Assembly: GCA_030427735.1 (NCBI GenBank) | Contig: JAUIBP010000004.1 | Span: 310,001 to 374,000 of the forward strand | DNA from: Bacteroidia bacterium | Lineage (GTDB): Bacteria > Bacteroidota > Bacteroidia > Flavobacteriales > Flavobacteriaceae | Length of the DNA stretch: 64,000 bases | Direction: 5' to 3' | Shown here: in pieces, positions 9,073 through 16,663 of the stretch | Layout of the letters: the number at the start of each line of letters is the position of its first letter | Numbering within the stretch: the stretch's first letter is position 1 | The notes under the pieces: model-generated | Told to the model about the DNA's origin: nothing | Databases searched by the model: none | What the model saw: only the letters and a program-made list of their open reading frames with translations | Position numbers and translations under genes: made by a program

Positions 9073-9165
9073 TTATTTTTTCTTTTTGTGACGATTAGCG
9101 CGTCTGCGTTTTTTACGCTTATGCGTTGCTACCTTGTGTCTTTTACGTTTCTTACCACTTGGCAT
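9073..9165 (-). CDS. 30-aa basic protein, AURKAIP1/COX24 (mS38/bS22-like) family
   Basis: A very short gene: ATG at 9165, TAA at 9073. The product begins MPSGKKRKRHKVATHKRKKR and ends in RRANRHKKKK; 19 of 30 residues are Lys or Arg. This matches the tiny Bacteroidota proteins annotated with the AURKAIP1/COX24 domain, the family of mitochondrial mS38 and actinobacterial bS22. A role as a small-subunit ribosomal protein is therefore likely by homology, not shown here. It lies 37 bp downstream of the HU gene on the same strand and is followed at once by a terminator, so it should be the last gene of that transcript. Its size makes it easy to miss. Confidence 0.85.
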   Translation of the reverse strand: MPSGKKRKRHKVATHKRKKRRRANRHKKKK

Positions 9166-9202
9166 AAGATCTGTCTTTTTTTAGATTAATATTAATTTTT
9201 TG

Positions 9203-9496
9203 TTATTCTTTAACGTCTACATTGGTTTTTACACCTTCTACAAAAACTTTTGCAGGTTTAAATGCAGGAATATTGTGTGCAGGTATTTTAATAGTTGTGT
9301 TTTTAGAAATATTTCTACCTGTTTTTTCAGCACGAGTTTTAATGATAAAACTACCAAAACCTCTTAAATATACGTTATCACCAGCTTCCAAAGATGTCTT
9401 TACTTCTTCCATGAAAGTTTCCACAGTTGCCTGAACGTCACCTTTTTCGATTCCTAATTTCTCAGAAATTTTCGCTACTAAATCAGCCTTAGTCAT
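9203..9496 (-). CDS. hup: HU-family DNA-binding protein
   Basis: 97 aa histone-like dimeric DNA-bending protein. It shows the normal HU layout: N-terminal helices (MTKADLVAKISEKLGI), the LRGFGSFIIKTRAEKTGRN arm base, and the beta-arm tip TTIKIPAHNIPAFKPAK. Its promoter is visible upstream on the minus strand (TTTG, 21-bp spacer, TATATTTG), and the mS38/bS22-like gene follows after 37 bp. HU compacts DNA and assists replication and repair. Confidence 0.95.
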   Translation of the reverse strand: MTKADLVAKISEKLGIEKGDVQATVETFMEEVKTSLEAGDNVYLRGFGSFIIKTRAEKTGRNISKNTTIKIPAHNIPAFKPAKVFVEGVKTNVDVKE

Positions 9497-9538
9497 TATT
9501 TATATGTATTAAAGTTATCTATTAATTATAAAGGGATG

Positions 9539-9571
9539 CAAATATAGTCATTTAATATTCAATATTTCAAA
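9539..9571 (-). promoter_or_regulatory. Promoter of the HU gene
   Basis: On the minus strand: -33 TTTG (9571-9568), a 21-bp spacer, and -7 TATATTTG (9546-9539). This matches the Bacteroidota sigma consensus TTG...TAnnTTTG and lies about 43 bp before the ATG. Confidence 0.8.
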
Positions 9572-9604
9572 CCTAATTCATTAAAATTTAAGATTATAAA
9601 CAAT

Positions 9605-9612
9605 TATTTTTG
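9605..9612 (+). promoter_or_regulatory. -7 promoter box of mutY
   Basis: TATTTTTG fits TAnnTTTG exactly and ends 19 bp before the mutY ATG. No clear -33 TTG at the right spacing was seen. Confidence 0.55.
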
Positions 9613-9631
9613 CCGTGCCTAAAACAAGCCC

Positions 9632-10672
9632 ATGTCCTTTAGTGAAATATTAACATACTGGTATTCAGTAAATAAGCGTCAACTTCCTTGGAGAGAGACC
9701 ACTAACCCGTATTGCATTTGGTTGTCCGAAATAATTTTACAGCAGACCCAAATTAAGCAGGGATTACCTTATTATGAAGCTTTTGTTAGTACTTTTCCAA
9801 CAGTTTTCGATCTTGCTAAAGCTTCGGAAAACGAGGTTTTGAAATTATGGCAGGGTTTAGGTTACTATTCCAGAGCAAGAAATTTACATGCTGCTGCACA
9901 ATATGTGGTTAACGAATGCGATGGTGTGTTTCCAGATACATATAAAGGACTTTTGCAATTAAAAGGAGTGGGCGATTATACGGCTAGTGCTATTGCATCT
10001 ATATGTTATGGCGAGGTGTGTGCCGTTGTAGATGGTAATGTGTATCGTGTGCTTTCTAGATATTTAGGTATACAGACACCTATAAATACAACCCAAGGAG
10101 CAAAGGAGTTTAAGGCTTTGGCGCAAAGTTTAATAGATTATAACGATCCTGCAACGTTTAACCAAGCTATAATGGAGTTTGGTGCAGTGCAGTGTAAGCC
10201 AAAAAATCCTAATTGTTCTGTGTGTCCACTACAAGACTCTTGCGTGGCTTTTCGCGATTCGAATATTGATAGTTTACCAGTTAAGTTGAAGGCAGCAAAA
10301 GTTAAAAAGAAGTATTTTAATTTTTTAGTAATACTAACGCCCAAAGGCAATACACTTGTAGAGCAACGCAAGGGGCAGGGTATTTGGCAAAATTTGTATC
10401 AATTCCCTTTAATTGAATCGAAAAATCTTTTAGAGCTTCAAGATTTACAAGTAGCGTTGCAACAACACGAATTATTAGAAGATAAGCAGTTCGAGGTTTA
10501 CCTATATAATAAGGACACTATTATACATAAATTATCGCATCAACATTTATATACCAGATTTTGGATTGTAGAAGTCGATTCTGAAATAGAAGGAGCTATT
10601 TCAACTGCAACAATCGAAGAATTTCCAGTGCCTATTTTAATAGGTAATTTTATAGAGGCTTTTAATTTTTAA
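9632..10672 (+). CDS. mutY: A/G-specific adenine DNA glycosylase
   Basis: 346 aa. Removes adenine mispaired with 8-oxoguanine. Visible elements are the catalytic Glu in LSEIILQQTQI, the helix-hairpin-helix LKGVGDYTASAIAS, the catalytic Asp in VVDGNVYRV, and the [4Fe-4S] ligands Cys188-x6-Cys195-x2-Cys198-x5-Cys204. The C-terminal third is the MutT-like 8-oxoG recognition domain. It begins the conserved flavobacterial run mutY-ssb-gldE-gldD, though ssb also has its own likely -7 box. Confidence 0.96.
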   Translation: MSFSEILTYWYSVNKRQLPWRETTNPYCIWLSEIILQQTQIKQGLPYYEAFVSTFPTVFDLAKASENEVLKLWQGLGYYSRARNLHAAAQYVVNECDGVFPDTYKGLLQLKGVGDYTASAIASICYGEVCAVVDGNVYRVLSRYLGIQTPINTTQGAKEFKALAQSLIDYNDPATFNQAIMEFGAVQCKPKNPNCSVCPLQDSCVAFRDSNIDSLPVKLKAAKVKKKYFNFLVILTPKGNTLVEQRKGQGIWQNLYQFPLIESKNLLELQDLQVALQQHELLEDKQFEVYLYNKDTIIHKLSHQHLYTRFWIVEVDSEIEGAISTATIEEFPVPILIGNFIEAFNF

Positions 10673-10733
10673 CTGGAGAAGTTTATATCTCATAAAATTT
10701 TTATTAATTTTAAAAAAGTTGAAACACAAAGTG

Positions 10734-10741
10734 TAATTTTG
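10734..10741 (+). promoter_or_regulatory. -7 promoter box of ssb
   Basis: TAATTTTG fits TAnnTTTG and lies 22 bp before the ssb ATG, in the 91-bp gap after mutY. The -33 element is not clear. Confidence 0.5.
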
Positions 10742-10763
10742 TGAATTCGTAATAACAATATAT

Positions 10764-11210
10764 ATGTCAGGAACATTAAATAAAGTCATGTTAATTGGTC
10801 ATTTAGGCGACGATGTAAAAATGCATTATTTTGAAGGTGGTGGCTGTGTGGGCAGATTTCCGCTAGCAACCAACGAGACCTATATGAGTAAACAAACCAA
10901 TGAGCGCATAACTAATACCGAATGGCATAATATTGTAGTGCGAAATAAAGGTGCCGAAATTTGCGAAAAATATTTAAGTAAGGGCGATAAAATTTATGTA
11001 GAGGGTAGACTTAAAACCCGAAAATGGCAAGACGATAATGGTCAAGAACGCTACTCAACAGAAATTCAATGCACAGATTTTACGTTTTTAACGACCAAAA
11101 AAGAGAGTGCTGCCCAAAATCAAAATACCACGCAAACCCCGAAACCTATAGAAAATAAACCGGAATCAAAAATCGAAAATACAGACGTAGAAGACGATTT
11201 ACCGTTTTAA
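10764..11210 (+). CDS. ssb: Single-stranded DNA-binding protein
   Basis: 148 aa. The N-terminal OB fold spans about residues 1-108 (LNKVMLIGHLGDDVK, TEWHNIVVRNKGAEI, YVEGRLKTRKWQD). A Gln/Asn/Lys-rich linker leads to the acidic tip ending DDLPF, which docks partner repair and replication proteins. SSB coats single-stranded DNA in replication and recombination. gldE starts 24 bp downstream. Confidence 0.95.
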   Translation: MSGTLNKVMLIGHLGDDVKMHYFEGGGCVGRFPLATNETYMSKQTNERITNTEWHNIVVRNKGAEICEKYLSKGDKIYVEGRLKTRKWQDDNGQERYSTEIQCTDFTFLTTKKESAAQNQNTTQTPKPIENKPESKIENTDVEDDLPF

Positions 11211-11234
11211 TTGTTTAACCAATTTTATTAGCAT

Positions 11235-12542
11235 TTGGACCCTGATCCCTCCTCGAGTTTTTTAAGTATGTTGTCGGCCATTAACATTTCTATGGTAATT
11301 GGCTTTTTATTGTTGTGTCTCTTATTAATAGGTTCGGCCTTAATTTCTGGTGCCGAAGTCGCTTTGTTTTCGTTAACTAAACCCGAAATCGACGAAGGTT
11401 TAGAAAAAGATTCCAAATCCATACAAATTATAGCAAAATTGTTGGAGCGCCCCAAAAAGTTGCTAGCGACTATTTTGGTGGCCAATAATTTTATAAATAT
11501 CGCCATTGTTATTTTATTCGATTTTTTAGGCGACTTTTTGTTTAGTGGCATAGCTTCTGGAGTTCTCCGGTTTATTATACAAGTGGTTTTGGTTACCTTT
11601 CTTATTTTGTTATTTGGTGAAATTTTACCTAAAATTTATGCCAGCAGAAATAAAATGAAATTTGCCACATTTATGGCTGTTCCGCTTCAAGTTTTAGATG
11701 TGCTGTTTTCGCCGTTAAGTTTACCAATGCGCGGTATTACTCTAGCCATTCACGAAAAATTAGGAAAACAGAAATCCAATTTAAGTGTCGATCAATTGTC
11801 TCAAGCCTTAGAACTTACCAGCGATGACGATACCACTAAAGAGGAACAAAAAATATTACAGGGCATTGTGTCCTTCGGAAACACAGATACCAAGCAGGTT
11901 ATGCGGCCAAGAATCGATATTTTTGCTCTAAATGTCGATTTAAAGTACAACGAAATCATTCCCGAAATAGTGGCAAATGGATATTCCAGAATTCCAGTGT
12001 ATCAGGATAATATCGATAATATCAAAGGTATTTTGTACGTAAAGGATTTGCTGCCTTATGTAGACCGAAAACAGTTCGATTGGAAAACTCTATTGCGTGA
12101 ACCATTTTTTGTGCCGGAAAACAAAAAGTTAGACGATTTAATGGCAGAATTTCAAGAGAAAAAAGTGCATCTGGCAGTTGTGGTAGATGAGTATGGTGGA
12201 ACTTCGGGGCTTATTTCTTTAGAAGATATTATTGAAGAAATTGTAGGCGATATTAGTGATGAATTTGACGATGAAGATTTAATCTACTCGAAACTAGACG
12301 ACCAAAATTTTGTGTTTGAAGGGAAAACACCATTAAAGGATTTTTATAAAATTATTAAAGTCGAAGACGATACTGTTTTTGAACAAAAAAAGGGAGAAGC
12401 CGAAACCATTGCAGGTTTTGTGTTAGAGCACTCAGGTAGTTTTCCTAAACTAAATTCTAAAATAAATTACAAAAATTACGTTTTTACTATTGAAGCTTTA
12501 GATAAAAAACGAATAAAACGAGTAAAAGTTACCATTAACTAA
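11235..12542 (+). CDS. gldE: Gliding motility-associated protein GldE
   Basis: 435 aa membrane protein of the DUF21/CBS/CorC-HlyC group. The first quarter has several transmembrane helices (IGFLLLCLLLIGSALISGAE; further segments to about residue 150). A CBS-pair region follows (MRPRIDIFALN, YSRIPVYQDNIDNIKGILYV, AVVVDEYGGTSGLISLEDI), then a CorC_HlyC domain. In Flavobacterium johnsoniae GldE works with the lipoprotein GldD, and here gldD follows after one base. The call uses a TTG start at 11235 (reads MDPDPSSSF), typical of GldE N-termini; an ATG at 11268 is the alternative. Confidence 0.93.
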   Translation: MDPDPSSSFLSMLSAINISMVIGFLLLCLLLIGSALISGAEVALFSLTKPEIDEGLEKDSKSIQIIAKLLERPKKLLATILVANNFINIAIVILFDFLGDFLFSGIASGVLRFIIQVVLVTFLILLFGEILPKIYASRNKMKFATFMAVPLQVLDVLFSPLSLPMRGITLAIHEKLGKQKSNLSVDQLSQALELTSDDDTTKEEQKILQGIVSFGNTDTKQVMRPRIDIFALNVDLKYNEIIPEIVANGYSRIPVYQDNIDNIKGILYVKDLLPYVDRKQFDWKTLLREPFFVPENKKLDDLMAEFQEKKVHLAVVVDEYGGTSGLISLEDIIEEIVGDISDEFDDEDLIYSKLDDQNFVFEGKTPLKDFYKIIKVEDDTVFEQKKGEAETIAGFVLEHSGSFPKLNSKINYKNYVFTIEALDKKRIKRVKVTIN

Positions 12543-12543
12543 T

Positions 12544-13128
12544 ATGTTTAAAATACTATATTTTGTCGCGTTTAGCGTTTTGTTGCTATGTGTGTCTTGC
12601 GGCGAAACCCCAACCCCGAAGCCTAATGCCTATTTGCGCTTAAACTATCCAGAGGCTAGCTATAACCCCGTGCAGTTAAATGTACCTTTTAGTTTCGAGA
12701 AAAACGACTTGGCGAAAGACGTTGTCGTTAAACGCATGCCAGGCCCCGACAATTATGGTGTTACTGTAGAGTATCCTGCGTTAAAAGGCACAATATATTT
12801 AACCTATAAACCGGTGCAGGACAATCGTGAGCATTTAATGAAGTATTTGCGCGATGCCCAAAACTTTACCCAAAAGCATGCGATAAAGGCTGATGAAATT
12901 TCGGAGCAAGTTTATATAAACGAACAGCGTAACGTATATGGCATGTTTTACGAAGTTGGCGGAAACGCAGCCTCGCAATCGCAGTTTTATGTTACCGATA
13001 GTACAACTCATTTCTTAACAGGTTCGCTGTATTTTTATACCAAACCTAATTACGATTCTATTCTGCCGGCTGCTAAATATTTAGAAAAAGATATTAAGCA
13101 TATTATGGAAACAGTGAGTTGGAAGTAA
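12544..13128 (+). CDS. gldD: Gliding motility lipoprotein GldD
   Basis: 194 aa with a lipoprotein signal and lipobox VSC (Cys19). The mature part begins GETPTPKPNAYLRLNYPEASY, a recognisable GldD start. In F. johnsoniae GldD is needed for gliding and chitin use, linking it to the T9SS/gliding machinery. It directly follows gldE (1-bp gap) and ends before a strong bidirectional terminator. Confidence 0.93.
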   Translation: MFKILYFVAFSVLLLCVSCGETPTPKPNAYLRLNYPEASYNPVQLNVPFSFEKNDLAKDVVVKRMPGPDNYGVTVEYPALKGTIYLTYKPVQDNREHLMKYLRDAQNFTQKHAIKADEISEQVYINEQRNVYGMFYEVGGNAASQSQFYVTDSTTHFLTGSLYFYTKPNYDSILPAAKYLEKDIKHIMETVSWK

Positions 13129-13188
13129 TCTCGAATTGATAATTTAATTGTGCTTGAGTAGTCTTTTATTAAAATATTTATAAAAATG

Positions 13189-13224
13189 AAATCCCGCTTA
13201 TTACAATAATAAGCGGGATTTTTT
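13189..13224. terminator. Bidirectional terminator after gldD
   Basis: A perfect 15-bp inverted repeat AAATCCCGCTTATTA / TAATAAGCGGGATTT with a 3-nt loop and a T run on the plus strand. It separates gldD from the convergent metal-binding lipoprotein gene. Confidence 0.92.
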
Positions 13225-13240
13225 GATGTATTTAATTTTT

Positions 13241-13810
13241 TTAAGCTTTAGCTTTAGCGGTGCAACACGCTTTCGTGCCCATGGCAGAGCATGCAGCGGC
13301 GGTAGTGTTGGTTTCAGTTGTTTTGTCTTTACAACACGCTTTTTCGCAATCAGCTTTACAAGCTGTGGTTTTACCTTCAGATTTTTCTGCGCAACATGCC
13401 ATTTTGCAGTCGGCAGCACAGGTTTTTTCGGTTGAAAAAGAATCTACGGTCTTCATGTCTTTAACTGTGTACATGTCGCCGGCTTTAGCAACAGTTTCTT
13501 CAAGCGTTGCAGTTGTAACTTTTGCATTGTCGTACTCTACCATAGCCAAACGTCTGTCAAAATCTACAGTAGCCGATTTTATACCGTCGGTATTCGATAA
13601 TTTTTTCTCGATGGTTTTTGCACAACCAATGGCACAGGTCATGCCATCTATGGTAAATTCCGCTTTAGCATACGTGGCATTTGGGTCTAATGTCTTTTCG
13701 GTAGTGGTTTCAACTTCTACCGTTTTTAATTCTGGTTTTGCATCGTTCTTACAGGCAATTGTTGTAGTTGCAATAAGTAAAACGACGAAAAAATATTTTA
13801 AATGTTTCAT
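13241..13810 (-). CDS. Lipoprotein with heavy-metal-associated domain and Cys-rich repeats
   Basis: 189 aa using the ATG at 13810, which gives a clean lipoprotein signal with lipobox IAC (Cys20); an upstream start at 13840 would only add ten residues before it. Residues about 48-118 form an HMA-type domain with GMTCAIGC (Cys59/Cys63, a CxxxC spacing). The tail carries three repeat-like cysteine clusters: Cys131/135/139/140, Cys151/155/159/160 and Cys174/182/183. The first two read CxADCxxACC. Such sites suit Cu(I) or other soft-metal binding in the periplasm; the role (buffering or detoxification) is inferred. It converges on gldD and is divergent from a DMT transporter. Confidence 0.85.
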   Translation of the reverse strand: MKHLKYFFVVLLIATTTIACKNDAKPELKTVEVETTTEKTLDPNATYAKAEFTIDGMTCAIGCAKTIEKKLSNTDGIKSATVDFDRRLAMVEYDNAKVTTATLEETVAKAGDMYTVKDMKTVDSFSTEKTCAADCKMACCAEKSEGKTTACKADCEKACCKDKTTETNTTAAACSAMGTKACCTAKAKA

Positions 13811-13899
13811 ACAAAAAGGTAATAGAAAGATAAGTAACAAATATACTAAAAATAACGTGGTTTAATTGAATTGTCTTTTTTTTGCAAAAAAGACTGAGT

Positions 13900-14772
13900 A
13901 TGGGTGCAAATGCGTTAAAGTGGATTTATTTATCGGTGTTGTCTGTAATTTGGGGAAGCTCCTTTATTTTAATGAAAAAGGCCTTGTTAGGTGTTTCGCC
14001 TTATCAATTAGGAGCTTTACGAACTATTTTTACAGCCTGTTTGTTATTTGTTCCCGGGTTTAAAACATTAAAGTTAATTGACAAGCGTGCTTGGAAATGG
14101 GTGGCGATTTCGGGCATTATAGGATCTTTTTTGCCAGCCTTTTTGTTCGCCATTGCCGAAACAGAAATCGATAGTGCTATTGCTTCTATTTTAAATTCGT
14201 TAGTGCCTTTGCAAACTATTTTAGTGGGCTTGGCTGTGTTTCAAATATCATCTACAAAACAGCAGCTTGTAGGTGTGGTTGTGGGGTTTTTAGGAACTGC
14301 ATTACTGGTGTTAGAAGGCGCCGATTTAAACCCGAGTCAGAATTATTTATATGCAGGTTTTATTGTGCTGGCAACACTTATGTATGCTTTTAATGTAAAT
14401 ATTATTAAACGACATTTACAGCATTTAACGCCATTAACCATTGCTACAGGTAATTTTGCTGCTATTATACTGCCCGCCATTTTAGTGTTGTTGCTGTCTG
14501 GCTTTTTTAATGGTAATACGATGTACGATAGCGCAACGCATAAAGCTTTGGGTTATATTTTTATATTATCGTTTTTTGGAACAGCGTTAGCAAAAGTGTT
14601 GTTTAATAAGTTAATACAGTTAGCTACTCCGGTGTTTGCATCGTCGGTAACTTATGTAATGCCAATTGTGGCATTAACGTGGGGTGTTTTAGATGGCGAA
14701 GGCTTTAGTGTGTTACAGGCTTTTGCCGCGCTATTGATTTTAATTGGTGTGTATTTGGCTAATAAAAAATAA
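13900..14772 (+). CDS. EamA/DMT-superfamily permease
   Basis: 290 aa integral membrane protein with ten predicted helices in two EamA halves. It begins MGANALKWIYLSVLSVIWGSSF, followed by the typical motif of this family. I chose the ATG at 13900; a TTG at 13882 would add six residues. Small-molecule (metabolite) exporter by family; substrate unknown. It is divergent from the metal-binding lipoprotein with only 89 bp between starts. Confidence 0.88.
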   Translation: MGANALKWIYLSVLSVIWGSSFILMKKALLGVSPYQLGALRTIFTACLLFVPGFKTLKLIDKRAWKWVAISGIIGSFLPAFLFAIAETEIDSAIASILNSLVPLQTILVGLAVFQISSTKQQLVGVVVGFLGTALLVLEGADLNPSQNYLYAGFIVLATLMYAFNVNIIKRHLQHLTPLTIATGNFAAIILPAILVLLLSGFFNGNTMYDSATHKALGYIFILSFFGTALAKVLFNKLIQLATPVFASSVTYVMPIVALTWGVLDGEGFSVLQAFAALLILIGVYLANKK

Positions 14773-14917
14773 GGTTGTGTGTTAGTAGATAATGATTTAA
14801 ATAAAGTTGTTAAAAGGTGTTAAGTTTTTTAGTTGAGCTTATAATTCGTTAGTTAATAATTGGTTAAGTAGATATTTTTTGCGAAATTTAAGAGTAATTA
14901 ATCTAAAAAAACACAAT

Positions 14918-15373
14918 ATGAAAAATTCTGTAAGACTAGCTGTAAAGTATGCAATTTATACTGCAGTGGCATTAATAGTTTATTTTTTAGCATTAAGAAC
15001 AGTAGATTTTCACGAAAATCCTTGGTTTAGGGTATTAAACGGTATTGTAGTCGCGTTTGGTATTTTTTCTGCAATACGCGATTACAAAGATGAATATGTT
15101 GAAGACTTTAGCTATGTAAACGGGTTTAAAGTAGGACTGATAACAGGCTTTGTGTCAACCATTCTGTTTGCCATATTTATGGCCATTTATTTATTTCATA
15201 TAGATACTGGGTTTAAAGACATGTTGCTTCGCGACTGGTTGCATAATGTAAATCAGGGAGGTGGATTGTTAATATTTATACTGTTGTTAGAAGGGTTTTC
15301 ATCTTCGGTGGTGATAACCTTAGCTAATATGCAATATTTTAAAAAGAGCACAAAAATATTTCAAAACACATAA
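14918..15373 (+). CDS. DUF4199-like four-helix membrane protein
   Basis: 151 aa with four hydrophobic segments: AIYTAVALIVYFLALRT; a second after the NPWF motif; VGLITGFVSTILFAIFMAIY; and GGLLIFILLLEGFSSSVV. The FKVGLITGFV and YLFHIDTGF motifs match my recollection of DUF4199. The ATG at 14918 starts the protein (MKNSVRLAVKYAI); an upstream in-frame start at 14879 is less likely. No function is known for the family. It precedes the rplU promoter. Confidence 0.75.
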   Translation: MKNSVRLAVKYAIYTAVALIVYFLALRTVDFHENPWFRVLNGIVVAFGIFSAIRDYKDEYVEDFSYVNGFKVGLITGFVSTILFAIFMAIYLFHIDTGFKDMLLRDWLHNVNQGGGLLIFILLLEGFSSSVVITLANMQYFKKSTKIFQNT

Positions 15374-15377
15374 AACG

Positions 15378-15408
15378 TTTGTAGTTTAATTAATTAGATG
15401 TATATTTG
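15378..15408 (+). promoter_or_regulatory. Promoter of rplU-rpmA
   Basis: A full match to the Bacteroidota consensus: TTTG at 15378-15381, a 19-bp spacer, TATATTTG at 15401-15408. The start site should fall near 15413-15415, right at a leader hairpin. Confidence 0.9.
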
Positions 15409-15412
15409 CACC

Positions 15413-15443
15413 CGCCTAAGCCGAAAGGTAGGCGCAATTTTTT
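15413..15443 (+). promoter_or_regulatory. rplU leader hairpin with T run (possible attenuator)
   Basis: CGCCTA (15413-15418) pairs with TAGGCG (15429-15434) around a 10-nt loop, followed after CAA by six T's (15438-15443). It lies at the very 5' end of the predicted transcript and 31 bp before the rplU ATG. The shape is that of a small terminator, so it may control ribosomal protein synthesis; not tested. Confidence 0.6.
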
Positions 15444-15474
15444 GAACAAAATTAATTAAATAAAACGTTACGCT

Positions 15475-16092
15475 ATGTACGCAATTGTAGAGATAGCAGG
15501 GCAACAATTTAAAGTTGAAAAAGACCAAAAGGTATTTGTTCACCGTTTAGCATCAGAAGAAGGAGATGCAGTATCATTCGATAATGTATTACTTATTGGT
15601 GACGGTAACAATGTAACTGTAGGCGCCCCAGCTATAGACGGAGCACAAGTTAGTGCAAAAGTCTTAAAGCACCTTAAAGGTGATAAAGTTATTGTTTTCA
15701 AAAAGAAAAGACGTAAAGGTTACCGTGTTAAAAATGGTCACCGTCAAGCTCTTACTGAAATCGTAATTGAAAGTATTGCTGCTTCTGGTGCTAAAAAATC
15801 GGCTCCAGCTAAAAAAGCAAAAAAAGAAACTGCTAAAGCAGATGATTTAAAGAAAATCGAAGGTGCAGGGCCTAAAGCCGCAGAAGCTTTAGTAAATGCA
15901 GGAATCGATACTTTTGCTAAAGTTGCTAAAACATCGCCAGAAAAATTAAGCGAAGTGTTAACTGAAGCAAGCTCAAGATTAGCTCATATAGTAACAGATA
16001 CTTGGCCAAAACAAGCTGAGTTAGCTGCTGCTGGTAAATGGGATGAATTAAAAGCGTTACAAGACAAATTAGACGGTGGAATTGAAAAATAA
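15475..16092 (+). CDS. rplU: Ribosomal protein bL21 with C-terminal helix-hairpin-helix extension
   Basis: 205 aa, about twice the length of a normal L21. Residues 1-102 are bL21 (MYAIVEIAGQQFKVEKDQ, then KVIVFKKKRRKGYRVKNGHR). A Lys/Ala linker (about 105-122) leads to a helical domain with an HhH signature (DLKKIEGAGPKAAEALVNAG, about 123-145) and a further helical tail. Such extended L21 proteins are typical of Flavobacteriia. The extension could bind RNA or another ribosomal component; its role is not known to me. rpmA follows 43 bp downstream. Confidence 0.95.
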   Translation: MYAIVEIAGQQFKVEKDQKVFVHRLASEEGDAVSFDNVLLIGDGNNVTVGAPAIDGAQVSAKVLKHLKGDKVIVFKKKRRKGYRVKNGHRQALTEIVIESIAASGAKKSAPAKKAKKETAKADDLKKIEGAGPKAAEALVNAGIDTFAKVAKTSPEKLSEVLTEASSRLAHIVTDTWPKQAELAAAGKWDELKALQDKLDGGIEK

Positions 16093-16135
16093 TTTTTCTG
16101 TTTCATTATTATTAACAATATAAAACCTTAAGACA

Positions 16136-16396
16136 ATGGCTCATAAAAAAGGAGTAGGTAGTTCTAAGAACGGTAGAGAATCAGAATCGAAACGATTAGG
16201 CGTTAAGATTTTTGGTGGTCAAGCTGCAATTGCAGGTAACATTATCGTTAGACAAAGAGGTAATACACACCACGCAGGTGAAAATGTGTACGCTGGTAAA
16301 GACCACACATTACACGCTAAAGTTGATGGTGTTGTTAAATTTACAAAGAAGAAAGACAACAAGTCTTATGTTTCTATAGTACCTTTCGAGGCTTAA
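16136..16396 (+). CDS. rpmA: Ribosomal protein bL27
   Basis: 86 aa with the family start [24 protein letters not shown] and the [15 protein letters not shown] core. There is no Firmicutes-type N-terminal cleavage extension: the protein begins directly with MAHKKG. It sits near the peptidyl-transferase centre of the 50S subunit. Cotranscribed with rplU, with a terminator after it. Confidence 0.97.
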   Translation: MAHKKGVGSSKNGRESESKRLGVKIFGGQAAIAGNIIVRQRGNTHHAGENVYAGKDHTLHAKVDGVVKFTKKKDNKSYVSIVPFEA

Positions 16397-16417
16397 GAAA
16401 CAGTTATTTTAGAATAT

Positions 16418-16448
16418 AAAAGTCCTTGCATTTTTGTAAGGACTTTTT
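16418..16448 (+). terminator. Terminator after rpmA
   Basis: AAAAGTCCTT (16418-16427) pairs with AAGGACTTTT (16438-16447), ending in T's, 22 bp past the stop codon. Confidence 0.88.
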
Positions 16449-16560
16449 GTGTTTCCAGAAGGTTCGAATCTTTAAATGGTCTAAAATAGCACTACGACAA
16501 AGAAATAAAGTCTCTAGGATAATTTAGATTCCATAAGGCTAAGCGGAAACTCAATACTAA

Positions 16561-16602
16561 AAAGAACCCCTTTAAGGTTTAATACTTAAAGGGGTTCTTT
16601 TT
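16561..16602. terminator. Strong bidirectional hairpin terminator between rpmA and ahcY
   Basis: Perfect 16-bp arms 16561-16576 and 16585-16600 with an 8-nt loop; T/A runs lie outside the GAACCCC core on both sides. It is the second terminator in this convergent gap and best serves ahcY. The rest of 16449-16663 has no gene; 16614-16675 is a low-complexity tract of TAGTATCT/AACATCTAAC-like words. Confidence 0.85.
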
Positions 16603-16663
16603 TAAAGTAGTCTCTAAACTCCAGATTCTAGTATCTCAATACTTAACATCTAACTACTAAAAC

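Noticed and set aside
13260-13865. 201-codon open frame on the plus strand
   Set aside because: Antisense to the metal-binding lipoprotein, whose HMA motif and lipobox are convincing; the reading is a by-product of its Cys/Ala/Lys-rich codons.
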